Source of the DNA: an uncultured Flavobacteriales bacterium
GTDB lineage: Bacteria > Bacteroidota > Bacteroidia > Flavobacteriales_D > Sanyastnellaceae
NCBI GenBank assembly: GCA_905479115.1
Contig: CAJQLF010000002.1
Coordinates: 1 to 64,000, forward strand
Direction of reading: 5' to 3'
DNA length: 64,000 nucleotides
In this document: positions 8,618 to 16,886 of the stretch, in pieces
How positions within the stretch are numbered: position 1 is the first letter of the stretch
Layout of the letters: the number at the start of each line of letters is the position of its first letter
The notes under the pieces: generated by a model
What the model was told of the DNA's origin: nothing
What the model saw: only the letters and a program-made list of their open reading frames with translations
Databases searched by the model: none
Translations under genes and position numbers: made by a program

Positions 8618-10102
8618 TCAGTGCATCGTGGGCACCCATTCCACTTCCACACGGCGAGCGCTCGCCGCATTCTGGGCATGGGAATCCACTCCGTATCCGT
8701 TCCATTGGATTTGGGAGGCCGAGAATCCTGCGTTCAGAAGCACCTCCACAATGGACGCTGCACGCGCCTCACTTAGCACGTGGTTCCGTACCACCTCTCC
8801 TTGCGCATCGGCGTAACCGCTTACCACCAAATGACCTGCCAGGGAGGGAAGGGCATGACGGGCTTCCAACCACTTCATGAGCTCCTCTCGGGATTGAGAG
8901 GTAACCTGGTCTACTGACAAGTCAAAATAAGCAACCCACGTGGAGGATTCTCCCAACCACTCTGAACCATCAAATTCAGAGGGGCGTGGCCAGCGTCCAA
9001 GGGCATCAAGTGGAAGCAAATCGAAAACGAAAGCTTTTCCACCTTCCAATCGGTAGCTCCGAACGCGCTTCCATCCGGGCCAATATGAATCCAGGCACCC
9101 GCCCTGCTCACACTGCTCGTAGACATGACATACGGCACCATCCGGCACCTCCCGCTCTGTCGCAGCGGTCACAGCCACTTCCATCGCTGCGTCCAAGCGC
9201 ACCGCGCCCAACAGCATCCGTCCTTGAGCATCTGACACCCCTTCTACAACCGTTTTTCCACCCCGCTCATTGATGCGGACCTTCATGCCTTTAAGGGGCA
9301 TGCGTTGATAGCGAAATTCCATCGCAATAGAACGCACATGCTCTCCCCCTGATGCCTCTTGCTGTCCACACCACCACACATCCAATCCCTTTCCTTCAAA
9401 ACGCACGGCCGAGATATAATAACCTGACTCCGGCTTACTTCCAGCAGGAACAGCAGCCAACTCATCACCTGCCGTATTCACACCCTTTGGCATGCGTTCA
9501 ACGCGCTCAAAATGACTTGCACGTGATGCTCGGAATACATCAAATCCTCCAAGCCCCTGGTGGCCATTGGACGCAAACAACAACTCACCTTGATCGAAAT
9601 TGGGGAACACCTCATCCCCTGGTGTATTCAGCGCATTCAAAGGCAGTGGAACCGTCCAATTGCTTCCCATTCGCTGCGCCATAAATAAATCAAAGTCGCC
9701 CCGCTCCGACTGCGCGCTCGCGACCAAGACCCCTCGGACGGCATCGATGGCGACGTGCTGTATTTCATCCATACCGGGCCAATTCGCTGCCGACCAAGCC
9801 TTCAACTCCATCGGCTCAGGCTCCGCGAAATCCGTGTAGCCCGCCCGGCGTACAGCTTCAAATTCTTGACCTTCTGACAAAAACCAATGGGAGTCTTTTG
9901 GGGTCTCAACGGATCGGGTGACCCGTCGAAAATACAGCGATGAATCATCCCATCCCAAGAGCAACTCATCGTCTGCAGAATTCAATGCATCCAAGCCCAC
10001 TGCCTCATGTTCGGGCATAGATTGTGCCGCCGAAAGAAGCGGAAGAAGCAAAAGCATCCCCCCGGAAAGAAGTATTTTGATGCTCGGATCAATGCGCATC
10101 AT
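8618..10102 (-). CDS. Outer-membrane PD40 beta-propeller protein with C-terminal OmpA-like domain
   Basis: The protein (494 residues from the ATG at 10102) has a signal peptide ending near LLSAAQS, then WD40-like/PD40 repeat motifs ([28 protein letters not shown]) in the first half, a carboxypeptidase-regulatory-like segment in the middle, and an OmpA-like peptidoglycan-binding domain at the end ([20 protein letters not shown], then [10 protein letters not shown]). The usual GHTD of the OmpA motif reads GYAD here. This architecture is common in Bacteroidota, with PorE of the type IX secretion system as one member; that specific role is not shown. Longer starts would overlap DUF3109 by 70 bases; the chosen start overlaps it by 14. 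Confidence 0.82.
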   Translation of the reverse strand: MMRIDPSIKILLSGGMLLLLPLLSAAQSMPEHEAVGLDALNSADDELLLGWDDSSLYFRRVTRSVETPKDSHWFLSEGQEFEAVRRAGYTDFAEPEPMELKAWSAANWPGMDEIQHVAIDAVRGVLVASAQSERGDFDLFMAQRMGSNWTVPLPLNALNTPGDEVFPNFDQGELLFASNGHQGLGGFDVFRASRASHFERVERMPKGVNTAGDELAAVPAGSKPESGYYISAVRFEGKGLDVWWCGQQEASGGEHVRSIAMEFRYQRMPLKGMKVRINERGGKTVVEGVSDAQGRMLLGAVRLDAAMEVAVTAATEREVPDGAVCHVYEQCEQGGCLDSYWPGWKRVRSYRLEGGKAFVFDLLPLDALGRWPRPSEFDGSEWLGESSTWVAYFDLSVDQVTSQSREELMKWLEARHALPSLAGHLVVSGYADAQGEVVRNHVLSEARAASIVEVLLNAGFSASQIQWNGYGVDSHAQNAASARRVEVEWVPTMH

Positions 10103-10673
10103 CACGGTTTTTCCAGGCCTTCCAAATTTCCAGTGCATCATCGTACCACGCTTCTCCAAACTCGCGAATCAATGCGGTTCGGCAAAATTCCAACACCGTA
10201 ATATTCGAAGATGCGCCGCACGTCCGCGCGCCATCGCAGATGGTCCATTGGTGGACATTCAATGCCGTAAAATCCTGTAGCTGCTTCAACCGGATGGGAT
10301 ACAAATGACATGAAATGGGCTTCGGCCAATCCGACTTGCCTTGTCGCCAAGCCGATTCAAAAGCACATTTAGCGGTTCCATTGGATTCGAAAGTCGCATA
10401 AACACATTCTCGGCCTTTGATGATGGGCGTCACAAACTCGCCGTCCTGGTCCACTTCAAAAAGCCCGACTTCCTCAATAACGGCCAAGGCCTCTGGTCTC
10501 AGCATGGGCTTAACCACCTCAAACGCCCCTTCCAATCGATCTACTTCCTCTTCTGTGAGCGGCGCCCCGCTTTCTCCTTCAACACAGCACGCTCCCTTGC
10601 ATTTGCTTAAATCACAGGCAAATAAAGTGTCAAATACATCTTCCGAAATCAATGTGTCTCCGAGCGCTATCAT
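10089..10673 (-). CDS. DUF3109 cysteine-rich protein
   Basis: This 194-residue protein matches DUF3109 by the opening MIALGDTLISEDVFDTLF and the motif CDLSKCKGACCVEGESGAPL. It contains at least ten cysteines in CxxxxC, CC and C-H pairs (GRECVYAT, KCAFE, SCHLYPIRL, CDGARTCG), which suggests bound zinc or an iron-sulfur cluster; the biochemical role is unknown. The start at 10673 gives the normal family length; an in-frame extension to 10838 overlaps the divergent gene and is rejected. A near-consensus TAATTTCG lies five bases before the ATG. It begins the leftward run ending with rfaE2. Confidence 0.85.
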   Translation of the reverse strand: MIALGDTLISEDVFDTLFACDLSKCKGACCVEGESGAPLTEEEVDRLEGAFEVVKPMLRPEALAVIEEVGLFEVDQDGEFVTPIIKGRECVYATFESNGTAKCAFESAWRQGKSDWPKPISCHLYPIRLKQLQDFTALNVHQWTICDGARTCGASSNITVLEFCRTALIREFGEAWYDDALEIWKAWKNRDDAH

Positions 10674-10727
10674 GTGGACGAAATTAATTCGGGATTGCCG
10701 AACCTCCACTACCGAGTCGTTAGGCAT

Positions 10728-10735
10728 TAAATTTG
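10728..10735 (+). promoter_or_regulatory. Probable -7 box before the radical SAM gene
   Basis: TAAATTTG ends three bases before the ATG at 10739. If this is the promoter, either the mRNA is leaderless or the true start is the in-frame ATG at 10817. Confidence 0.4.
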
Positions 10736-10738
10736 AAC

Positions 10739-11782
10739 ATGGCATTGGGTTGGAAACATCAAGGACGGGTCGCACGCGACCGATGGAGAAGGGTTCGACC
10801 ACTGAACCTCGAACGCATGGGCAATGCCTGGGCTGCACATCGGGGATACGCCCAAAATCAACGTGGCAACCATGTGCCTCAAACAGCCTGGCCGCTCAGC
10901 CTGAGCATTGAACCAACCACCTCCTGTAACCTGCGTTGTCCAGAGTGCCCCTCCGGACTTCGGTCTTTTTCGCGGCCGACAGGAATGCTCGACCCCGCTC
11001 TGCTGGAGCGCGCATTGAACGAAATGGGACGATACTTGGTCTACCTCAACCTGTATTTCCAAGGAGAGCCGTACCTGCATCCGCAGTTAAACGAACTGGT
11101 AGCCATGGCACACGCCCGCGGCATTTATACCTCCACCTCCACCAATGCTCACTTTTTGAGGCCGGAACGCTGCGATGCAATTGTCCGGTCTGGATTGAGT
11201 CGCCTGATCATCAGCATCGACGGCATGACACAAGAGACCTATTCCGCGTATCGGGTTGGGGGACAATTGGAAAAGGTACTTGAAGGCACGCGCAACATGG
11301 TCGAAGCGAGGCGCAAGAACCGAGGACGGGGTCCGCACCTCGTTTGGCAGTTTTTGGTCGTGGGGCCAAATGAACACGAATTGACCCAAATCAAACGGGA
11401 GGCCCGCAAAGCAGGCGTCGATGAGTTGGTCATCAAGACAGCTCAAATCGATGACCCCCGCGATGGCCATCCATTGCTCACGGAGGCACCGGAACTCCGC
11501 CGATACGACCGAACAGACGGAGGGATCTGGAAGATTCGAAACACATTCCAGGATGAATGTTGGCGAATGTGGCAAGGGTGTGTCATGACGTGGGATGGCA
11601 AGGTCGTCCCCTGCTGTTTCGACAAGGATGCGCATCATTCCATGGGCATATTGGGTGAAAACAACTTCGAAGAGATCTGGTTTGGAGAAGCTTATGCCGC
11701 CTTTCGCCATCAGATTTTTACGCAACGATCCAGCATCGAAATGTGCCTAAATTGTTCCGAAGGCAGCCATGCGTATGCGTGA
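10739..11782 (+). CDS. Radical SAM/SPASM domain protein
   Basis: The 347-residue protein has the radical SAM cluster motif CNLRCPEC (CxxxCxxC) after IEPTTS, a barrel segment (LYFQGEPYLHPQ, STSTNAHFL, LIISIDGMTQETY) and a C-terminal SPASM-type cysteine region (DECWRMWQGCVMTWDGKVVPCCFDKD, here shown only by its Cys spacing, and MCLNC) that would hold an auxiliary iron-sulfur cluster. Such proteins modify peptides or act as SAM-dependent anaerobic-type oxidoreductases; no precursor peptide gene is seen nearby and the substrate is unknown. Start uncertain: ATG 10739 is used, ATG 10817 also fits the family, and a TTG at 10733 lies inside the promoter box. Confidence 0.85.
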   Translation: MALGWKHQGRVARDRWRRVRPLNLERMGNAWAAHRGYAQNQRGNHVPQTAWPLSLSIEPTTSCNLRCPECPSGLRSFSRPTGMLDPALLERALNEMGRYLVYLNLYFQGEPYLHPQLNELVAMAHARGIYTSTSTNAHFLRPERCDAIVRSGLSRLIISIDGMTQETYSAYRVGGQLEKVLEGTRNMVEARRKNRGRGPHLVWQFLVVGPNEHELTQIKREARKAGVDELVIKTAQIDDPRDGHPLLTEAPELRRYDRTDGGIWKIRNTFQDECWRMWQGCVMTWDGKVVPCCFDKDAHHSMGILGENNFEEIWFGEAYAAFRHQIFTQRSSIEMCLNCSEGSHAYA

Positions 11783-11804
11783 CTTCGTATTTTAAATTGT
11801 GCGC

Positions 11805-12893
11805 ATGCCGCAGTCTGCCCTTTTTCGATGGACCCAATGGGTATGGCCCGTTCTTATCGGAGTGGGAGCAGCAGCCGGGGTAGTGTGGTTGGGTGCAAAC
11901 CACGAAGTGATTGACCCGAGCACCCAGCAACCCACCACCTCCCTCGAATTACTCCGCGCCTTTACTTGGTCTTCCCGCTCAACTTGGGCGCTGCTAGCCG
12001 TTATAGCATGCGTGCTCATTCGCGATCTCGGCTACATCATTCGCCTGCGTATTTTGTCATTCAAGGCCTTTTCGTGGCGGCAATCCACCGAAAACATCCT
12101 GCTTTGGGAGCTGTCTTCGGCACTCACCCCGAGTGTCGTCGGTGGATCAGCGGCGGCGGTGGTCATCCTGCATCGAGACGGACTCAAATGGGGCAAGAGT
12201 TTAGCTACCGTTTTTGCAACCGCCATGCTCGATGAGGCCTTTTATTTGCTTGCGGTCCCGCTGGTCTTTGGACTTTCGATTTGGGCTGATTATCCCCTCT
12301 TCCCCACCTTGAACGAAGACATCGGAATACTGACTTGGGGCATGTCCTCGCTTTTTTGGATGGCCTATGGTTTCATCGCATTGCTTACCTCGTTGCTGTG
12401 GTTTGGTCTGGTCTTGCGACCGGAAAAGACCCATCAGTTCATCCAACGCTTGAGCACCTCGCGCGCATTGCGCAAATGGGACAAACGCATTAAATCGTGG
12501 TCCAAGGATTTGCTTGAAGCCTCCCGGAACATTCGTCATGCCCCTCGCTCGTTTTGGATTCAAGGATTTGCCGCAACGTGTGCTAGCTGGACGGCTCGTT
12601 TCTTAACACTGAATGCGGTCTTGTTGATTTTTTATCCGCACATCGAACACGGGGCTGTACTCGCAAGGCAACTGGTCCTCTGGATCGTTCTTTCCATCAG
12701 TCCGACGCCCGGATCATCTGGTGCTGCTGAATTAGGTGTACCTGCCTTCTTGGGAGACATCACAGGGCTTGCTTACATGGCCGGCGTGGTGCTCGTTTGG
12801 CGCATCATGACGTACTTCATTTACCTGTTGGCAGGGGCGTTTGTATTGCCTCAATGGTGGGTTCGCACCCAGAATGGCGACAAACGCCCTTAA
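11805..12893 (+). CDS. Second lysylphosphatidylglycerol synthase TM/flippase-like membrane protein
   Basis: This 362-residue integral membrane protein has about eight hydrophobic segments and the UPF0104-type signature elements: RDLGYIIRLRILS, LWELSSALTPSVVGGSAAAV and late PTPGSSGAAELGVPAF, equivalent to the SxPGxxG region of the other copy at 7.3-8.2 kb. Compared with that copy it has a longer N-terminus. It follows the radical SAM gene after 22 bases and may be co-transcribed with it. Substrate unknown; lipid transport across the inner membrane is inference. A GTG six bases upstream (11799) is an alternative start. Confidence 0.8.
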   Translation: MPQSALFRWTQWVWPVLIGVGAAAGVVWLGANHEVIDPSTQQPTTSLELLRAFTWSSRSTWALLAVIACVLIRDLGYIIRLRILSFKAFSWRQSTENILLWELSSALTPSVVGGSAAAVVILHRDGLKWGKSLATVFATAMLDEAFYLLAVPLVFGLSIWADYPLFPTLNEDIGILTWGMSSLFWMAYGFIALLTSLLWFGLVLRPEKTHQFIQRLSTSRALRKWDKRIKSWSKDLLEASRNIRHAPRSFWIQGFAATCASWTARFLTLNAVLLIFYPHIEHGAVLARQLVLWIVLSISPTPGSSGAAELGVPAFLGDITGLAYMAGVVLVWRIMTYFIYLLAGAFVLPQWWVRTQNGDKRP

Positions 12894-12910
12894 AGCCGCG
12901 AATCCAAGCG

Positions 12911-12918
12911 TAACTTTG
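12911..12918 (+). promoter_or_regulatory. Probable -7 box abutting the PLP-enzyme start
   Basis: TAACTTTG is followed by ACCCC and the ATG at 12924, a spacing that predicts a leaderless transcript for the following gene pair. Confidence 0.45.
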
Positions 12919-12923
12919 ACCCC

Positions 12924-14093
12924 ATGAATGATTCGAAAAACCTTGGCAAGGGGACGCGCACAGTGCACGCAGGGGTTGAACCCGATGCTTCTACTGGCGC
13001 CATCATGACACCCATTTTTCAAACCTCTACCTACGTCCAAGAGGCCGTTGGGGTGCACAAAGGCTGGGAATACTCCCGCTGTCACAATCCTACCCGTGCG
13101 GCGCTGGAAGCTGCGTTCGCAGAAATTGAGAGTGGGACCCACGGATTGGCTTTCGCCTCAGGGTTGGCTGCCATTGATACCGTGCTAAAGACTCTCAAGC
13201 CAGGTGACGAAGTCATTGCAGGGCAAGACCTGTACGGTGGGACCGCTCGGTTATTCCGAACAAACTATGCGCCCATGGGCATTGTGTTCCACTTCGTTGA
13301 CACCCAAGAACCCGCGTTGGTTGAAGCTGCAATCAACGATAAAACACGATTGATCTGGTTGGAAAGCCCGACCAATCCATTGATGCAGATCACCGACATC
13401 GCCGCGATTGCAGCACTCACCAAGCCTCGAGGAATTCTACTCGCGGTGGACAACACCTTTGCCTCACCCATGTTGCAGCGCCCGCTGGAACACGGAGCAG
13501 ATATTGTTATGCATTCCGTGACGAAGTACCTCGGAGGCCACAGCGACGTCGTCATGGGGGCACTCATCACTGCTGACGCAGCCATCGACGAGCCGCTGCG
13601 TACCATTCAAAACAACTGCGGAGCGATTGCCCAGCCCTTTGATTCTTTCTTGGTGCTGCGCGGTCTCAAAACGCTTCACTTGCGCATAGAACGGCATTGT
13701 GCCAACGGCCGAAAAATCGCGCACTGGCTGAAGGCCAACCCGCGTGTAGCGAAAGTATACTGGCCCGGTTTTGAAGACCATCCCGGCCACGACGTTGCCA
13801 AAAGGCAAATGGACGATTTCGGCGGAATGATTGCATTCGTAATCAAGGGAGATAACCTGGAACAGGCCAAAAAACTTGTGGCGACCACTCGGCTCTTTGC
13901 CTTGGCCGAATCGCTCGGAGGTGTGGAGTCGTTGATCGAGCATCCAGCAGCCATGACGCACGCGAGTGTGCCCGCGGAAATTCGAGCTGAACTGGGGATT
14001 TCCGATGGATTCGTGCGATTGAGCGTAGGAGTCGAAGACGCCGAGGACCTCATCGCCGACCTGGATCAAGCCATCAACGCAACCGTTCATTGA
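12924..14093 (+). CDS. Cys/Met-metabolism PLP enzyme (cystathionine gamma-synthase/lyase family)
   Basis: This 389-residue fold-type I enzyme belongs to the trans-sulfuration family. The PLP lysine is Lys201 in MHSVTKYLGGHSDVVMG; other family marks are YSRCHNPTRAALE (phosphate contacts), FASGLAAID, WLESPTNPLMQ, VDNTFASP and the C-terminal LSVGVEDAEDLIADL. The reaction (gamma-synthase, gamma-lyase or beta-lyase) cannot be separated safely by eye; GVEDAEDL with a preserved SLGGVESL is compatible with cystathionine gamma-lyase/synthase. kmo follows 9 bases later, implying co-transcription although the pathways differ; both use amino-acid-derived substrates and kynureninase, also PLP-dependent, is absent here. 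Confidence 0.88.
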   Translation: MNDSKNLGKGTRTVHAGVEPDASTGAIMTPIFQTSTYVQEAVGVHKGWEYSRCHNPTRAALEAAFAEIESGTHGLAFASGLAAIDTVLKTLKPGDEVIAGQDLYGGTARLFRTNYAPMGIVFHFVDTQEPALVEAAINDKTRLIWLESPTNPLMQITDIAAIAALTKPRGILLAVDNTFASPMLQRPLEHGADIVMHSVTKYLGGHSDVVMGALITADAAIDEPLRTIQNNCGAIAQPFDSFLVLRGLKTLHLRIERHCANGRKIAHWLKANPRVAKVYWPGFEDHPGHDVAKRQMDDFGGMIAFVIKGDNLEQAKKLVATTRLFALAESLGGVESLIEHPAAMTHASVPAEIRAELGISDGFVRLSVGVEDAEDLIADLDQAINATVH

Positions 14094-14102
14094 GCCTGCG
14101 GC

Positions 14103-15506
14103 ATGACTGATAATAGCAAGCACTCCTTGCCCGCTGAATCCATGGCAGTGGTCGGTGCCGGTCTAGTCGGCAGCTTATGGGCGCTGATGCTCGCTGAACG
14201 AGGTCACCACGTGGACGTGTACGAGCGCAGACCCGACCCGAGAATCGGACAGTACAAAGGTGGACGCAGCATCAATTTGGCATTGAGCAATCGGGGTTGG
14301 CGGGCCTTGGAAAAAGCCGGTATCGCTGATGCGGTCCGAGAAATTGCCTTGCCCATTACTCACCGAACCATGCATGCCACAGACGGAACACTCACTCGCC
14401 AACCTTACGGCTTGCCAGAGGCACGGGGCATGTTCGACGACCCTCAGTGCATTTATTCTGTTTCGCGCGCCCTGCTGAACCGATTGCTCGTAGAGAAATC
14501 TGAACGCCACGCCCATGTCGCTTACCATTTTGATCATAAATGTGTCGAACTGGACGTGAATCGAAAAGAATTGCATTTTGAAAAAAGCCAGAGCGAATCC
14601 ACCTCCAAATCATTCGACCGTATTTTCGGTACGGACGGCGCCTTCAGTGCGGTGCGCGACCGACTGATGCGCACGGATCGATTTGACTTTGCCCAACGAT
14701 ACCTCACGCATGGCTACAAAGAAATCGCGATGTACCCTGATGAGCAAGGTCAATTCAAAATGGAGTCCGATGCCTTGCACATTTGGCCTCGCGGCGAGTT
14801 CATGCTGATGGGCCTTCCCAATCCTGACGGCACATTTACATGTACCGTTTTTGCCCCCTTTGATGGAGCTACAGGCCTAGACAATTTGGATACCTTAGAA
14901 AAGGTTAAAACTTATTTCAGCACCTACTTTCCGGATGTCACCCCCCTGATCCCAGACTATGCTGAGCAGTGGCTTGCGAATCCCACGAGTTCATTGGTCA
15001 TGACTCAATGCAATCCATGGCACGTCGGCGATGGCATTTGTCTTATGGGCGATGCGGCCCATGCCATTGTGCCGTTTTACGGCCAAGGAATGAACAGTGG
15101 CATGGAGGACTGCAGTGTTCTGAGCGAATTGGTCGATGCCATGGACGGGCCGGAGGATTGGGGCGACACCTTGGAACGGTACACGCAATTGCGGCAGCCG
15201 TCTGGAGATGCCATCATGGAATTAGCCTTGCGTAATTACATCGAAATGCGTGACAAAACAGGTGATCCGCAGTTCCTATTGCGTAAAAAAATTGAGGCGA
15301 AGCTAGCCACTACGTACCCCGGGCGTTGGTTGCCATTGTATTCTCAGGTAACGTTCAGCCACACTCCGTATGAAGAGGCCTTGGCCGCTGGCAAGCGACA
15401 AGATCAGATCATGGAATCGATTTTGGCACAGCCCGATATTGCCACACGTTGGGATCGGCCGGAAACCTTCGAACAAATCCTAACGGAATGGGAAGGGACT
15501 TCTTAA
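14103..15506 (+). CDS. kmo: Kynurenine 3-monooxygenase
   Basis: KMO is an FAD- and NADPH-dependent hydroxylase converting L-kynurenine to 3-hydroxykynurenine, in tryptophan breakdown and the eukaryote-like route to quinolinate/NAD. The 467-residue protein has the N-terminal FAD dinucleotide fold VVGAGLVGSLWALMLAERG, the family signature YKGGRSINLALSNRGW, the second FAD motif GDAAHAIVPFYGQGMNSGMED near residue 315, and a late MRDKTGDPQFLLRKKIE segment characteristic of KMO. It lacks the long membrane anchor of mitochondrial forms. The start of the next gene lies 19 bases inside its 3' end. Confidence 0.94.
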   Translation: MTDNSKHSLPAESMAVVGAGLVGSLWALMLAERGHHVDVYERRPDPRIGQYKGGRSINLALSNRGWRALEKAGIADAVREIALPITHRTMHATDGTLTRQPYGLPEARGMFDDPQCIYSVSRALLNRLLVEKSERHAHVAYHFDHKCVELDVNRKELHFEKSQSESTSKSFDRIFGTDGAFSAVRDRLMRTDRFDFAQRYLTHGYKEIAMYPDEQGQFKMESDALHIWPRGEFMLMGLPNPDGTFTCTVFAPFDGATGLDNLDTLEKVKTYFSTYFPDVTPLIPDYAEQWLANPTSSLVMTQCNPWHVGDGICLMGDAAHAIVPFYGQGMNSGMEDCSVLSELVDAMDGPEDWGDTLERYTQLRQPSGDAIMELALRNYIEMRDKTGDPQFLLRKKIEAKLATTYPGRWLPLYSQVTFSHTPYEEALAAGKRQDQIMESILAQPDIATRWDRPETFEQILTEWEGTS

Positions 15507-16420
15507 ATCGAGCCGTTTTAGTAGCTGCTACCGTGTTGTTTTCAATTGGACTCACCGCCCAATCTGCAGCCTTATTTGATTCAGAAAAGACTTCTTTTCG
15601 AAGGTCTGGCTGGACGCTCTCTGCTGGCCTGCACAGTTTTTCTGCCCGTCCCGATTCCACCGATTCCTTCTATCCCATTGTTAAGTCCGATGGCTCCTTG
15701 GATACGCTGCACTGGGGAAACTGGGGGCATGAAGGTCACCGGGCATTGCGCTTGGGAATTGGATTTTGGCAAATCGCCAAGCGGCCTGTGGTGTGGGACA
15801 GATGGAGCATTGAGCTTCATGGAACGAGGAATGCTGCTATTTCCACGTTCACCGGATTGGTCGCTGATGCAGACAGCGTGCTCGTCCCCAATGCAATGGT
15901 TGATAGCGGACGTTCGAACTTGACGACCGAATTCACTTTTCGATTGTACCGCGCATTTGAAATCATCCCCGATTTTTTTATAGAAGGCCAACTTGGAGTG
16001 GGATGGGACCGCGAATGGGGGGGCCAATTTAGCCGTACAGGTCCCGACTCTATGTTCGTACCACGAGAGCAACCCGTTCTTGATCGCATCGCATTGGAAT
16101 TGGGTGTTGGTGCAGGTGTTCGAACCCGTTCCGGTCGCTACTTGAGGATCCTGGCAACGTACGATGCCGTCCAATTGAGCCCCTTTGCGGAGGAAGGTGA
16201 TGGCAGGGTACAATGGTACAGCGGGCAATTCCAGCCGTGGAACCTAGCCCTTCAATGGGATCTTCTTCGAGCCAAGCCTGAAGTTGATTGCGCCAAGCCT
16301 CCGGCGAAAGACCGCCCGGCAGAGGTCCTGTTCGGGTCTGATATGGAAAAAGCGGAAAAGAAGCGCGCAAAGGACCAAAAGAAGCGCGCTCGAAAACAGC
16401 GCAAAAGGCGACGGTTCTAA
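15488..16420 (+). CDS. Uncharacterised exported protein with Lys/Arg-rich C-terminal tail
   Basis: Not recognised. The 310-residue product (ATG at 15488; an upstream start at 15449 would overlap kmo further) has a signal peptide ending near GLTAQS, then an alternating polar/hydrophobic pattern with many Trp, Tyr and Gly (LHWGNWGHEGHRALRLG, FFIEGQLGVGWDREWGG, LELGVGAGVRTRSGR), as in small outer-membrane beta-barrels. The last 25 residues are strongly basic (KKRAKDQKKRARKQRKRRRF), odd for a barrel protein, which normally ends with an aromatic strand. It overlaps kmo by 19 bases and ends 9 bases from the converging mce gene. Confidence 0.7.
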   Translation: MGRDFLNRAVLVAATVLFSIGLTAQSAALFDSEKTSFRRSGWTLSAGLHSFSARPDSTDSFYPIVKSDGSLDTLHWGNWGHEGHRALRLGIGFWQIAKRPVVWDRWSIELHGTRNAAISTFTGLVADADSVLVPNAMVDSGRSNLTTEFTFRLYRAFEIIPDFFIEGQLGVGWDREWGGQFSRTGPDSMFVPREQPVLDRIALELGVGAGVRTRSGRYLRILATYDAVQLSPFAEEGDGRVQWYSGQFQPWNLALQWDLLRAKPEVDCAKPPAKDRPAEVLFGSDMEKAEKKRAKDQKKRARKQRKRRRF

Positions 16421-16429
16421 ATCGTATGC

Positions 16430-16828
16430 TCAACGCGCATCAGCGCAGAGTTCCACAAGCACCTTCACCGTGTCGCTCGGATGCAAGAAGGCTATGATTT
16501 TCCCGTCCGCTCCTGATTTGGGACCGCTTATGATGCGGTAGCCCAAGGTCTCAAGCCGCGAGATTTCTTCTTGTAAATCGTCCACATGAAAAGCGAGGTG
16601 ATGCAGCCCCGGACCGCGCTTTTGGATGTGTTCACCAATCGGGCCTTGAGCATCTGTCGTCGCAAGCAATTCAACTTTACTCTCACCCGTTTGGAAAAAA
16701 CTCACTTCCACGGATTCGGAATCCACCCGTTCTCTTTTATGCGGTGCATAACCGAGGATGTCCTCAAATATCTTCTCAGCACCTGCGAGGTCTTGAACGG
16801 CAATGCCGATGTGTTCGATTCGTTTCAT
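16430..16828 (-). CDS. mce: Methylmalonyl-CoA epimerase
   Basis: This glyoxalase-fold enzyme interconverts (S)- and (R)-methylmalonyl-CoA between propionyl-CoA carboxylase and the B12-dependent mutase. The 132-residue protein has paired beta-alpha-beta modules beginning MKRIEHIGIAVQDL and GLHHLAFHVDDL; metal ligands are the His in each of these (HIG, HLAF) and the Glu in VEL (C-terminal LVELCADAR). A start at 16855 is possible but adds only non-family residues. A TACTTTTG box and a GGAGGAAAGG stretch precede the ATG. Cobalamin adenosyltransferase at 28.2 kb fits the same pathway. Confidence 0.9.
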   Translation of the reverse strand: MKRIEHIGIAVQDLAGAEKIFEDILGYAPHKRERVDSESVEVSFFQTGESKVELLATTDAQGPIGEHIQKRGPGLHHLAFHVDDLQEEISRLETLGYRIISGPKSGADGKIIAFLHPSDTVKVLVELCADAR

Positions 16829-16844
16829 GTGACGCCTTTCCTCC

Positions 16845-16852
16845 CAAAAGTA
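16845..16852 (-). promoter_or_regulatory. Probable -7 box of mce
   Basis: On the minus strand TACTTTTG matches TAnnTTTG and lies 16 bases before the mce ATG; the intervening bases contain GGAGGAAAGG, a Shine-Dalgarno-like sequence unusual for this genome. It is back-to-back with the promoter region of the SDR gene. Confidence 0.5.
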
Positions 16853-16886
16853 CACCGATTGAGCCGTCCATCGCTAACTTCGCCGC

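Noticed and set aside
8589-8705. N-terminal extension of panD with extra cysteines (zinc-finger-like)
   Set aside because: It overlaps the OmpA/PD40 gene in another frame, is not part of the PanD family, and the ATG at 8588 gives the exact family length and opening.
10739-12893. Possible peptide-maturation (RiPP) system around the radical SAM/SPASM gene
   Set aside because: No short precursor-like gene, peptidase or dedicated transporter is adjacent; the neighbours are DUF3109 and a flippase-like protein, so the idea has no direct support.
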